A stretch of 64,000 bases of DNA from UBA1081 sp964613045 (GTDB taxonomy: Bacteria > Bacillota > Clostridia > Oscillospirales > Acutalibacteraceae): assembly GCA_964613045.1 (NCBI GenBank), contig CAZTFS010000001.1, positions 34,258 to 98,257 of the forward strand, in the 5' to 3' direction. A program made the translations under genes and the position numbers. The notes beneath the pieces were generated by a model. It was not told the DNA's origin. It saw only the letters and a list, made by a program, of their open reading frames with translations, and did no database searches. This document shows positions 16,502-24,414 of this stretch, piece by piece (position 1 is the first letter of the stretch; every line of letters starts with the position of its first letter).

Positions 16502-17815
16502 TTATTTTTCAATTTTAACTGTATAAACATATTCCGAATCAATGTCTTCGGGATTAATAAAGCCAAAGTTGATTTTAAGTTTCCCGTTATCATTCTCGGC
16601 TTTTATTACTGTGTTACAGCCCAGAAGCGATACCTTCATATCGTCACTGTAATCAACATCATTGAGTGTGACACTGCCCATGGGGTACTTCATGAAGAAG
16701 GCAAAAATTTTACTGCCGTCTTTACTTCTTGTGTATTTCACGTTTTCCGTTGTTGAAACGCAGTATTTACGGCTGGCATAGACTGCTTCGCCGTTTATTT
16801 TGAGCCATTTGCCCATCTGACGGAGTCTTTCTTCCATGATAACGGGAATCCTGCCGTCGTCTGTAGGTCCTATATTCAGAAGGAAGTTCTGTCCCTTTGA
16901 AATAAGGTCAACAAACATATCAATAAGAGCTTTTGGTGAAAGGTAATCGTCAACGGTTTCAAATCTGTTCCAGCCGAATGAAGCTCCGATGCCTCGGCAT
17001 TCCTCAGATACCCTGTCAAGCTCCTGAATGTTATCGACGTCAGTATCGGGAGAACCCACAAAGCCGTATTCTGTTGTAAGATTGCCGCCGAGTCTGCCTC
17101 GTGTTTCTCTGCCCCAACGGTCATTGGGAACAATGTAGTCCTTTACGCTTGACTCATTGTAAAGCCACTGAAGAAACTCTGTCGAATGCCAGACTGAGCT
17201 GGGATGCTCCCATTCACCGTCGGTAAAAAGAGTGTTGGGCTTGTAGTTTTCGATAAGCTCCTTGAGCATGGGGATAAGATGCTCGGTTGCATATTCTTCG
17301 GGATTCTTGAGATAGAGAGGATGAAACCACTCATAAACTGAATGGTAAACACCGAATCTTACCTTTGTGCCTTCGCAGGCTTCACTGAGCTCTTTGCAGA
17401 AATCCCTGTGCGGTCCCACATCGACACTGTTCCAATTCCATGCGTACTTTGACTTATACATGCAGAAGCCGTCATGATGCTTTGAAACAAGGTTCATATA
17501 TCTTGCACCTGCATCCTCAAAAAGCTGAATCCAATCCTTTGCGTTGAAATTTTCTGCCTTGAACATATTTACAAAGTCTGCATATTTGAAATCTTTGCCG
17601 TATGTTTTCTGATGATATTCATAATACTGCTTGTCAATGGGGGAATCCTTTTCCACATCACAATGACAGCCGTACCACTCTGCATAATGTCCGTGGGGAG
17701 CATATGCAGGCACACTGTAAAGTCCCCAATGAATAAAAATGCCGAATTTTGCATCTTCAAACCATTCGGGTACAGGTCTTGAATTGATGGATTCCCAGTT
17801 ATTTTCGTATTTCAT
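16502..17815 (-). CDS. Alpha-L-fucosidase, GH29 (cytoplasmic)
   Basis: A 437-residue retaining fucosidase. GH29 features in order: PEWFEDAKFGIFIHWG (about 16-31), the AEWYG segment, the substrate-binding HHDGF motif (113-117), SVDVGPHRD, and the nucleophile in LFTDGEW (Asp199). The catalytic barrel is followed by a short beta-sandwich from about 345. No signal peptide is present, so it probably acts on imported fucosylated oligosaccharides. Its start overlaps the trmB stop by one base (TAATG), making it the last gene of a radical SAM-trmB-fucosidase operon. The acid/base residue is not reliably located by eye. Confidence 0.93.
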   Translation of the reverse strand: MKYENNWESINSRPVPEWFEDAKFGIFIHWGLYSVPAYAPHGHYAEWYGCHCDVEKDSPIDKQYYEYHQKTYGKDFKYADFVNMFKAENFNAKDWIQLFEDAGARYMNLVSKHHDGFCMYKSKYAWNWNSVDVGPHRDFCKELSEACEGTKVRFGVYHSVYEWFHPLYLKNPEEYATEHLIPMLKELIENYKPNTLFTDGEWEHPSSVWHSTEFLQWLYNESSVKDYIVPNDRWGRETRGRLGGNLTTEYGFVGSPDTDVDNIQELDRVSEECRGIGASFGWNRFETVDDYLSPKALIDMFVDLISKGQNFLLNIGPTDDGRIPVIMEERLRQMGKWLKINGEAVYASRKYCVSTTENVKYTRSKDGSKIFAFFMKYPMGSVTLNDVDYSDDMKVSLLGCNTVIKAENDNGKLKINFGFINPEDIDSEYVYTVKIEK

Positions 17816-18492
17816 TATTTATTCTCCTTCAGATATGCTTCGAGTCTGTAGATAGGCTGACCTAAATCAGTGAAGCGTTTTTCATATTCAGTCATGATGT
17901 TGCCCTCGAAATTGCTGTTATGCAGGTCGAGGGTGACATTTTTCATTGCAAAACCGCACTGAGAAAACTGCTCGATTGAATATTCAAAAAGATGCATATT
18001 ATCGGTCTTCTGATGTATCTCAGCACCGTCTTTCATAAGAAGCTTGTATATTTCAAGAAATCTTTCATCGGTAAGACGGTGACATGCATATTTTTTCTTG
18101 GGAAACGGACAGGAAAAGTTAAGATAAACCATTTCAACAGAATCTTCCTTTATGTATTTAGGCAGATATTCGGCTCTGCACTGCAGAAAATGAATATTTT
18201 CAAGTCCTCTGTCCTGTGCCTTTTTGCAAGCCATATAAATGACATTCGGGTTTATCTCAACTGCAATAAAATTTATGTCGGGGTGTCTCTCAGCCATTTC
18301 GCAGATAAACTGCCCCTTACCGCAGCCGACTTCCATCTGCATGGGATTATCATTGCCGAATATCGACTGAAAATCGATATATTCTTTCTCAAGGACAGAT
18401 GTGTTGTAGTTTCTGTCCTCAGTATAGAGCATCGACAGATTATTCACAGTCTGAAGCTTTTCTTCAAGATTTTTCTTTTTTCTCATTCTCAT
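17815..18492 (-). CDS. trmB: tRNA (guanine-N7)-methyltransferase
   Basis: Methylates G46 of the tRNA variable loop using S-adenosylmethionine. The 225-residue protein has the SAM-binding VGCGKGQFI motif (about 58-66), the acidic FIAVEIN strand end, the LNFSCPFPKK segment corresponding to the family P-D-P-W-P-K-x-R-H block, and the C-terminal TEYEKRF motif that contacts tRNA. The normally conserved P-D-P-W reads S-C-P-F here, a substitution common in Firmicutes. Its start overlaps the radical SAM gene by ATGA and its stop overlaps the fucosidase start. Its function is unrelated to the neighbours, so co-transcription may be incidental. Confidence 0.93.
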   Translation of the reverse strand: MRMRKKKNLEEKLQTVNNLSMLYTEDRNYNTSVLEKEYIDFQSIFGNDNPMQMEVGCGKGQFICEMAERHPDINFIAVEINPNVIYMACKKAQDRGLENIHFLQCRAEYLPKYIKEDSVEMVYLNFSCPFPKKKYACHRLTDERFLEIYKLLMKDGAEIHQKTDNMHLFEYSIEQFSQCGFAMKNVTLDLHNSNFEGNIMTEYEKRFTDLGQPIYRLEAYLKENK

Positions 18493-20147
18493 AATTTTTC
18501 CAACTCCGTGAATGAAAGTGTATAATTATCGGTTATTTTGTTCTTCTCACTGTAATCACAATACACTACCCTGTTCTGAGTGTAAAGTATTGCAACAGAA
18601 ATTTTTCCGCCTGTTCTTACAACATTCTCGCAGATATATTTTTTTATCCTCTTCAGGCGTTTATCCTCGATTTTAAGACAGGCGGGAAGCACACCCGAAG
18701 AATTTGAAGAGAGTCTGTCACACACCATACAGTCCCTGAGAACAGCACCGTCGCATTTTTTTACGAAAAAATTATATACTAAAGCAATGTAATCGTCAAG
18801 AGGAATATTTGAACTGTCTTTTGTGACTTCCCCTGCTTCACAAAACAGATCAAAGGGATCACAACCGCATTCGTCAATAAGATAATCAAGCGTGCGTGAA
18901 AATCTGCCGCTGTTGTAAAGGCGTTCAAGAGCATCTTCCGCATAATGAATGCTCTTGATGTCATCTTCGGCAAGACAATCAGTACGAATGACTTCATACG
19001 GTGCTTTCTGACTGTATACACAGCCGAAAGAATCACTTTTTTGCCTCAGTTCAGAACCGTGCAAAAGCTTGAGAAATCCCAACTGCAACATATGAGGCTT
19101 TAATGCATATAATAAGTTGAAGCTTTTTCTGAAGCTGTTCAGATCTTCATGGGGCAGACCTGCAATAAGGTCAACATGAATATGCATATTTCCGAAGGAT
19201 ATAAGTTTTTTTAAGTTTTCAACAAGCTTTGTTGTATCGGGATTACGGTTAACGGATTTCAGTGTTGATTCATTAAAGCTCTGCAGACCCGCTTCCAGCT
19301 GAAAAAGTCCCGTCGGTGCAGACTGCAACAGTTCCAATGTGGATTCTTTCAGCGTACCGCCGTCAATTTCAAAATGAAAACATACATTTTCGGGTATACT
19401 TTTGCCGTAATTATCAATAATAAAAGAGATGATATCGTTAGCCCTGTTTGTGCCGGCGTTGAAAGTGCGGTCTACAAATTTGACAGTCTGTGTGCCGCTG
19501 ACAGCCAGTGCAAGTATCTCTTTTTTAACCCTGTCCATATCAAAAAAGCGAACGCCTTTATCAGCACCCGACAAGCAGAATGCACAGGAGAACGGACAGC
19601 CACGGGAAGTCTCAATATATGCAATTCTGCCGTTAAGAGCATTAAAATACTCCGCCGTATAGGGTGAAACAGGTTCTTTCAGACAATGAGCCGAATCAGA
19701 CACGATAATTTTTTCATTTTCTCTGAAACACAGCCCCGCAACATCGGTATTTCTGCCGTTTATTTTATTGCAAAGGGAGGCAAATGACTCTTCACCCTCT
19801 CCGCTGAGAACAAAATCAACATTCTTATGTTCAATAAGAACATTTTTCGGGTTATATGTAACTTCGGGGCCTCCGAGAATGATTTTTGCATCACTTTTAC
19901 TGCGGATAACATCACACAATTCATAAACAAAATTTATATTCCATATATAACAGCAAAAAGCGACAGCATCGGGATTTTCATTCAATATTCTGTCAGCAAC
20001 AGCTCCCGTTTTTTCGTTTACGGTTCCCTCAATAACTTTTGCATCAATGTCTTCGCCGCAATAAGCTCTGACACCTGCCAGAAGACACCAGGGAGCAAGC
20101 GAGGAATGTATATATTTTGAATTTAACATTACAATTACGGTTTTCAT
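18489..20147 (-). CDS. B12-binding-domain radical SAM protein with DUF4080 C-terminus
   Basis: A 552-residue iron-sulfur enzyme. The N-terminal cobalamin-binding fold (about 1-130) includes VAFCCYIWN and a GGPEVTY segment. The radical SAM core (about 175-370) has the cluster motif CPFSCAFC (Cys184, 188, 191) after YIETSRG and the GLPHED turn near 315. The C-terminal part (about 385-520) matches the DUF4080 layout. Such proteins are widespread in Clostridia and their reaction is unknown; methylation or ring chemistry on an unidentified substrate is possible. The ATG at 20147 is preferred over a TTG two codons earlier. It heads the operon with trmB and the fucosidase. Confidence 0.9.
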   Translation of the reverse strand: MKTVIVMLNSKYIHSSLAPWCLLAGVRAYCGEDIDAKVIEGTVNEKTGAVADRILNENPDAVAFCCYIWNINFVYELCDVIRSKSDAKIILGGPEVTYNPKNVLIEHKNVDFVLSGEGEESFASLCNKINGRNTDVAGLCFRENEKIIVSDSAHCLKEPVSPYTAEYFNALNGRIAYIETSRGCPFSCAFCLSGADKGVRFFDMDRVKKEILALAVSGTQTVKFVDRTFNAGTNRANDIISFIIDNYGKSIPENVCFHFEIDGGTLKESTLELLQSAPTGLFQLEAGLQSFNESTLKSVNRNPDTTKLVENLKKLISFGNMHIHVDLIAGLPHEDLNSFRKSFNLLYALKPHMLQLGFLKLLHGSELRQKSDSFGCVYSQKAPYEVIRTDCLAEDDIKSIHYAEDALERLYNSGRFSRTLDYLIDECGCDPFDLFCEAGEVTKDSSNIPLDDYIALVYNFFVKKCDGAVLRDCMVCDRLSSNSSGVLPACLKIEDKRLKRIKKYICENVVRTGGKISVAILYTQNRVVYCDYSEKNKITDNYTLSFTELEKL

Positions 20148-20178
20148 AAACAAAGCCCTTTTTTATCATTGTTTTTTA

Positions 20179-20207
20179 ATTTTATAACTTTTCAGAATAT
20201 TTTGCAA
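20179..20207 (-). promoter_or_regulatory. Promoter of the radical SAM-trmB-fucosidase operon
   Basis: Minus-strand TTGCAA and TAAAAT with a 17-base spacer lie about 32 bases upstream of the radical SAM ATG. The region also serves as the gdhA leader on the other strand. Confidence 0.6.
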
Positions 20208-20231
20208 CACTATTTTTACGGAGGATCTGCC

Positions 20232-21578
20232 ATGTCAATTAAAAATGAATATCTGTCATCACTTATGGAAAGAGTCATTAAAAGAAATCCGGGAGAAAAA
20301 GAATTTCATCAAGCAGTCAGAGAAGTGCTTGAGTCCCTTGAACCTGTTATCGAAAAACATCCCGAATATGTTAAAAGAGGTGTTCTTGAGAGTATTGTTG
20401 AGCCGGAAAGGATCATTAAATTCAGAGTCCCGTGGGTCGATGACAAAGGAACGGTTCAGGTCAACAGAGGTTTTCGTGTTCAGTTCAACAGTGCAATAGG
20501 TCCGTACAAGGGAGGACTTCGTTTTCATCCGTCGGTCTATGAAGGAATCATCAAATTCCTCGGTTTTGAGCAGATATTCAAAAACTCTCTTACGGGGCTT
20601 CCCATCGGCGGAGGAAAAGGAGGGTCGGACTTTGATCCCAAAGGAAAATCAGATGCAGAGGTCATGCGTTTCTGTCAGAGCTTCATGACAGAACTTGCAA
20701 AGCATATCGGCTCTTACACGGACATTCCCGCAGGAGATATCGGCGTAGGGTCAAGAGAGATAGGTTATCTTTTCGGGCAGTACAAGAGAGTTGCAAACCG
20801 ATTTACGGGTGTTCTGACAGGTAAAGGACTTGAATACGGCGGTTCGCTCGCAAGAACAGAAGCAACCGGCTACGGGCTTTGTTATTTTACAGATGCAATG
20901 CTTCGTGACAACGGACTTTCATTTGAAGGTAAAACGGTAGTCATCTCAGGCTCGGGCAATGTAGCAATATATGCCACAGAAAAAGCAACTCAGCTCGGCG
21001 GTAAGGTCGTGGCTCTTTCCGATTCGGACGGATATATCTGCGACAAAAACGGTATAGATCTCAAGCTTATCAAGAAAATCAAAGAAACGGAAAGAAAAAG
21101 AATCAAAGAATATGTCAATGTTCATACAGAAGCTGAATACCATGAGGATCGAAAAGGTATATGGACAATAAAGTGTGATATTGCTCTTCCCTGTGCCACA
21201 CAGAACGAGCTTGACAGAGAATCAGCAGAAGCACTGATAAACAACGGCTGTATTGCCGTAGCGGAGGGTGCAAACATGCCTTCAACACCCGAAGCGATCG
21301 ATGCTTTTCTTCAGAATGATATTCTTTTCGGTCCTGCAAAAGCTGCTAATGCAGGCGGTGTTGCCACATCAGCACTTGAAATGAGCCAGAATTCCATCAG
21401 AGATGCATGGACTTTTGAAAAAGTTGACCGTAAACTCAAAGATATCATGGAATGCATATATGCACAGTCTGCACAGGCTGCCGCAGAATACGGAATGCAC
21501 GGCAATCTGCTTGCAGGAGCAAATATCGCCGGCTTTCTCAAAGTTGCCAACGCAATGCTCGAACAAGGTGTTGTTTAA
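20232..21578 (+). CDS. gdhA: NADP-type glutamate dehydrogenase
   Basis: Reductively aminates 2-oxoglutarate with ammonium; a hexameric cytoplasmic enzyme central to nitrogen assimilation. The 448-residue length is that of the short bacterial class. Motifs: KGGLRFHPSV (substrate-binding lysine, about 90), PIGGGKGGSDFDPKGKSD (catalytic lysine, about 125), DIPAGDIGVG and the nucleotide-binding GSGNVA (about 240). The absence of an acidic residue at the end of the second strand (ALSDSDG) agrees with NADP use, but this is not decisive. The start is fixed by GGAGG eight bases upstream; an upstream in-frame start has no ribosome binding site. It is monocistronic and ends at a terminator at about 21.75 kb. 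Confidence 0.95.
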   Translation: MSIKNEYLSSLMERVIKRNPGEKEFHQAVREVLESLEPVIEKHPEYVKRGVLESIVEPERIIKFRVPWVDDKGTVQVNRGFRVQFNSAIGPYKGGLRFHPSVYEGIIKFLGFEQIFKNSLTGLPIGGGKGGSDFDPKGKSDAEVMRFCQSFMTELAKHIGSYTDIPAGDIGVGSREIGYLFGQYKRVANRFTGVLTGKGLEYGGSLARTEATGYGLCYFTDAMLRDNGLSFEGKTVVISGSGNVAIYATEKATQLGGKVVALSDSDGYICDKNGIDLKLIKKIKETERKRIKEYVNVHTEAEYHEDRKGIWTIKCDIALPCATQNELDRESAEALINNGCIAVAEGANMPSTPEAIDAFLQNDILFGPAKAANAGGVATSALEMSQNSIRDAWTFEKVDRKLKDIMECIYAQSAQAAAEYGMHGNLLAGANIAGFLKVANAMLEQGVV

Positions 21579-21737
21579 GCACGGAAAATTTCAGTCCGAA
21601 AATAAAAATCAGGGACTCATAAGTGTGATGTCCTTAACGGAGAATTTGAAAATTCATTCAATTCATGTTAAGAACCAGCATCGCATTTGTAAGTACAAAT
21701 ACGGTTGGGCGGTAGCCCAAACCCACGAACAACAGAA
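21579..21737 (+). other. gdhA 3' region with paired hairpins
   Basis: This non-coding stretch contains a 9-bp imperfect hairpin (CGCATTTGT / ACAAATACG) followed at once by a 6-bp hairpin (TTGGGC-GGTA-GCCCAA), at about 21680-21720, before the terminator. No gene is supported. It may be a structured 3' UTR or the edge of the adjacent repeat unit. Confidence 0.4.
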
Positions 21738-21778
21738 AAAGAGAAGATTCGTTTTCATTACGAGCCTTCTCTTTCTTT
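21738..21778 (+). terminator. Terminator downstream of gdhA
   Basis: A 9-bp stem (AAAGAGAAG / CTTCTCTTT), with an inner TCGT/ACGA pairing, is followed by a T-rich tail. Confidence 0.75.
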
Positions 21779-21788
21779 ATGTCTGTGA

Positions 21789-21944
21789 GTGATATGCTGC
21801 CCTTGGCAGCGTGATATTTTCGCTTTGCGAAAGTGATATTAAGCCCAATGGGCTTAGTGATATTCTATTCGCCGCAAACTCACGTAGCGAATATCACTCG
21901 GCGTAGGCGAATAGAGTTGCGTGACACTCTGCTTGGAGTATCAC
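21789..21944 (+). repeat. Array of GTGATAT-separated short hairpins
   Basis: GTGATAT recurs at 21789, 21811, 21833 and 21857. Each copy is followed by a different perfect hairpin: GCTGCC-CTT-GGCAGC, TTTCGC-TTT-GCGAAA, TAAGCCC-AAT-GGGCTTA, then a larger CTATTCGCC / GGCGAATAG arm pair (21865-21914) that contains an inverted ATATCAC. A last hairpin, GTGACACTC / GAGTATCAC with one mismatch, ends near 21944. Spacing is about 22-24 bases. It lies between the gdhA terminator and the end of the histidine kinase gene and has no coding potential. Stem sequences differ while the spacer is conserved, so the structure itself appears to be selected or templated. Confidence 0.75.
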
Positions 21945-21970
21945 GCATAGCGAAGCCCTGCTTTTTATTT

Positions 21971-23011
21971 TCAGTTGTAAAGAGTGACAACAAATTCTGT
22001 GCCGGAGTCATCACTGTTTACGTCTATCTTGCCTTTATGCAACTGAATTATTGTTTTTACCGTAGCAAGTCCTATGCCGTTACCCTCTCCGGAATGAGAT
22101 GTATCAGCCTGGTAAAACTTTGAAAATATCCTTACATAATCTTCTTTCCTTATGTAGCTTCCCGTATTGAAAACAGATACCTTTGTTTCCGTATCTGTCT
22201 GCGAAGCGGATATCTTCAGCATTCCGCCCTCAGGTGTAAATTTGATCGCATTATCAATAATATTTATCCACACCTGTTTGAGTAACTCTTCGTTTCCGTT
22301 AACTGTGTACTCATCAAAAAGAATCTCAATATCAAGCTCTTTTTTCAGCCATTTGTCCTCAAGCATAAGCACACATGTTCTCAACTGTTCCGATAAATTA
22401 AAATCTGTTACATTTGTAAGTATGATCTGATTTTCGATCTTAGTCAGATTCAGCACATCAGTTGCCATTTTCGCAAGGCGGTGTGCTTCGTCCTCAATAA
22501 CTTCAAGATACTCTTTCTGTTTGTCCTCAGGAATGTCCTCCGTCCGCAAAAGATTGGCAAATCCGGCTATGGAAACGATAGGCGTTTTAAATTCATGAGA
22601 AAAATTATTGATAAAATCACTGCGAAGCTTTTCCGTGTGTTCAAGCTCCTGTGCCATGGTATTTATGCTGTTCTCAAGCTCTTTTGCGACGGGAAACTTC
22701 CCCAGACGAATTCTTGCGGAATAATCCCCCGATGCAAGAGTATTCATAGTGTTTATTATATTGTTTATGGGATGCAGAGGAATATTTCTTGTAACAACAG
22801 TGATGATCGTTCCGATAACAACGCTTGTCAATGCCAATAATAAAATCATATTACTCATTGACAGCATCAGAATATTCTCAAAAACTCCGAGCTGAACGAG
22901 AACAACAAACACAACTGCCACTATCAGCATTGTGACTGCAAGTATCAGAAACACCAACACCGAGTATACTATCGAAAGGGCAATTCTGCCCGGTTTTTTT
23001 TGATCATTCAT
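21971..23011 (-). CDS. Sensor histidine kinase (two-component system)
   Basis: A 346-residue membrane kinase partnered with the overlapping response regulator. Two long hydrophobic helices (about 12-42 and 50-75) flank an extracellular loop of fewer than ten residues, so it probably senses within the membrane. A HAMP-like linker (about 76-125) precedes the dimerisation domain with phospho-acceptor His139 in NFSHEFKTP. The ATPase domain has the N box IIDNAIKFTPEGG, an F box and the G2 box GEGNGIGLATV. The minimal sensor loop resembles intramembrane-sensing kinases of cell-envelope stress. The stimulus is unknown. The four-base overlap with the regulator implies coupled translation. Confidence 0.92.
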   Translation of the reverse strand: MNDQKKPGRIALSIVYSVLVFLILAVTMLIVAVVFVVLVQLGVFENILMLSMSNMILLLALTSVVIGTIITVVTRNIPLHPINNIINTMNTLASGDYSARIRLGKFPVAKELENSINTMAQELEHTEKLRSDFINNFSHEFKTPIVSIAGFANLLRTEDIPEDKQKEYLEVIEDEAHRLAKMATDVLNLTKIENQIILTNVTDFNLSEQLRTCVLMLEDKWLKKELDIEILFDEYTVNGNEELLKQVWINIIDNAIKFTPEGGMLKISASQTDTETKVSVFNTGSYIRKEDYVRIFSKFYQADTSHSGEGNGIGLATVKTIIQLHKGKIDVNSDDSGTEFVVTLYN

Positions 23012-23682
23012 ACATTTTTCACCGCTTTATAGCCAAGTCCACGGACAGAAACAATTGAAAACTCCGTCCATCTCTCAAATTTTTTTCTAAGACGTCCGAT
23101 ATGCACAGTTACCGTTTCCCAGCCTGTATCGCTGTCTGCTCCCCAGATCTCATCCATAAGCTGAATACGGGTAAATATCTTCCCCGGATAAGACAAAAGC
23201 AAAAACAGAAGATTGAATTCCTTTTTGGGAAGTTCAATAACTTCATCATTTTTAGTTACGGTCAATGTATCATAATCAAGCACAACATCACCGACGGTAA
23301 GCCTTTTTTCACTGACTACCTTTGCACGGCGAAGAAGAGCCTTGATGCGTAAGACCATCTCTTCCGTATTTACCGGCTTTGTCATATAGTCATCAATACC
23401 GTTAAGAAAACCTTTTTTGCGATCCTCGGGAAGCTGTTTTGCCGATATCATAAGAATAGGAAGAACGTTCTGAGCTTCACGAAGTCTTCTTGTAAGTTCG
23501 TAACCCTCCATATTGGGCATCATGATGTCTGCAATAATAAGATCAATGTGTTTTTCGTCAAGAATCTCAAGAGCTTTCAGTCCGTCTTCGGCACAGGTAA
23601 CTTCATAGCCGTTTGCCTCAAGTGCCGCAGTCATAAAAAGCCGTGTATTTTTATCATCATCAACAACAAGCAGATGAAACAT
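23008..23682 (-). CDS. OmpR-family response regulator
   Basis: A 224-residue DNA-binding regulator. The receiver domain (1-118) has the acidic pocket VVDDD (7-10), phospho-acceptor Asp52 in IIADIMMP, the threonine/serine switch region ILMISAK and a conserved lysine in DYMTKPV. A winged-helix domain (about 128-220) has the PKKEFNLL and GLGYK signatures. The start at 23682 is chosen because GAGGTG lies eight bases upstream and VVDDD then sits at the usual distance; a GTG or ATG five codons earlier lacks a site. It forms an operon with the histidine kinase. Targets cannot be read, and no adjacent ABC transporter is present on this side. Confidence 0.92.
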   Translation of the reverse strand: MFHLLVVDDDKNTRLFMTAALEANGYEVTCAEDGLKALEILDEKHIDLIIADIMMPNMEGYELTRRLREAQNVLPILMISAKQLPEDRKKGFLNGIDDYMTKPVNTEEMVLRIKALLRRAKVVSEKRLTVGDVVLDYDTLTVTKNDEVIELPKKEFNLLFLLLSYPGKIFTRIQLMDEIWGADSDTGWETVTVHIGRLRKKFERWTEFSIVSVRGLGYKAVKNV

Positions 23683-23735
23683 TTTCCAACACCTCATTAT
23701 AACTTTACAGCAGAAATATGAAATAAAGATAAACT

Positions 23736-23865
23736 ATAATTTGTCGGACCAATTAACAATTAACAATGTACAATTTACAATCGTGCAGATGTAGCGATAA
23801 AGGCGTTTTTTTCTGATCATTGTACATTGTAAATTGTATAAATTGTTCATTGATAAATTATGATT
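23736..23865 (-). repeat. Heptad-arm palindromic element, copy B
   Basis: The ends AATTTGTCGGACCAATTAACAAT and TGTTCATTGATAAATT are related inverted repeats. The arms are TACAATTTACAAT-type heptads and the core is TGCAGATGTAGCGATAAAGGCG followed by a T run. It is inverted relative to the 37.4- and 48.3-kb copies. Confidence 0.8.
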
Positions 23866-23866
23866 T

Positions 23867-23892
23867 AAGGGACTGCATTGCTGCAGTCCCTT
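23867..23892 (-). terminator. Stem-loop after the DUF4430 lipoprotein gene
   Basis: A perfect 11-bp stem (AAGGGACTGCA / TGCAGTCCCTT) with a 4-base loop lies seven bases beyond the stop codon. The tail is A/T-rich but lacks a clean T run, so termination may be weak. Confidence 0.55.
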
Positions 23893-23898
23893 GCTGAT

Positions 23899-24314
23899 TT
23901 ATTTTTCCACTCTGAATGCATACAGAGAGCCTTCTGTGATTTCGGTCATGTCTGCTCCTGCTGAAGCATAAGCACCGTCTGTGTAGAATGCCCAGTATGT
24001 TCCGTTGACGGAATAATCCGCCGTTACGCCGTTTACTGTCTTGACATAAAGTCCGTAAGGACCTTCCTCGCCGCCAATAAGCTCCAATTCCATAAGGGCT
24101 TCGCCTACGGTAGTTTTGTCCGTATTTACGACAAAATTGTCACTTGTTCCGTCTTCATAAAACACACTGAAATAAAACGATGTTTCGCCCTGTCCGATCT
24201 CCGACACGGTTTCTGCCGAAACTGCTTCAACTGAAGTAACTTCTGCTTCAGTTGTGATTTCATCGTCAGGGGTGTTAATGTTTTTGTCGCCGCAGGCAGT
24301 TGTAAACAGTGCAA
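23899..24314 (-). CDS. DUF4430 lipoprotein, 5' end lost in gap
   Basis: The frame is open from the stop at 23899 to the gap edge. The first visible residues read ALFTTACGDKN, consistent with the end of a lipoprotein signal peptide whose Cys would carry the lipid. A Glu/Thr-rich linker of about 30 residues follows, then a roughly 100-residue domain (FYFSVFYEDGTSDNF..TTVGEAL...GPYGLYVKTVNG) that matches DUF4430, the domain resembling the transcobalamin C-terminus. It would be tethered outside the membrane; related proteins may bind cobalamin-like or other ligands. A GTG at 24207 inside this frame is not the real start. It may follow the GH38 gene in the same transcript across the gap. Confidence 0.75.
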
Positions 24315-24414
24315 NNNNNNNNNNNNNNNNNNNNNNNNNNNNNNNNNNNNNNNNNNNNNNNNNNNNNNNNNNNNNNNNNNNNNNNNNNNNNNNNNNNNNN
24401 NNNNNNNNNNNNNN
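24315..24414. other. Assembly gap (100 N)
   Basis: Exactly 100 N between the C-terminal end of the GH38 gene and the signal peptide of the DUF4430 lipoprotein. The missing sequence must hold the GH38 stop and the lipoprotein start. Confidence 0.98.

Noticed and set aside
21403..21792. 129-codon ORF over the gdhA end
   Set aside because: The first half is a shadow of gdhA and the second half reads through hairpins and a terminator.
21789..21944. CRISPR array
   Set aside because: The repeated unit is only seven bases, the intervening sequences are palindromes rather than unique spacers, and no cas gene is near.
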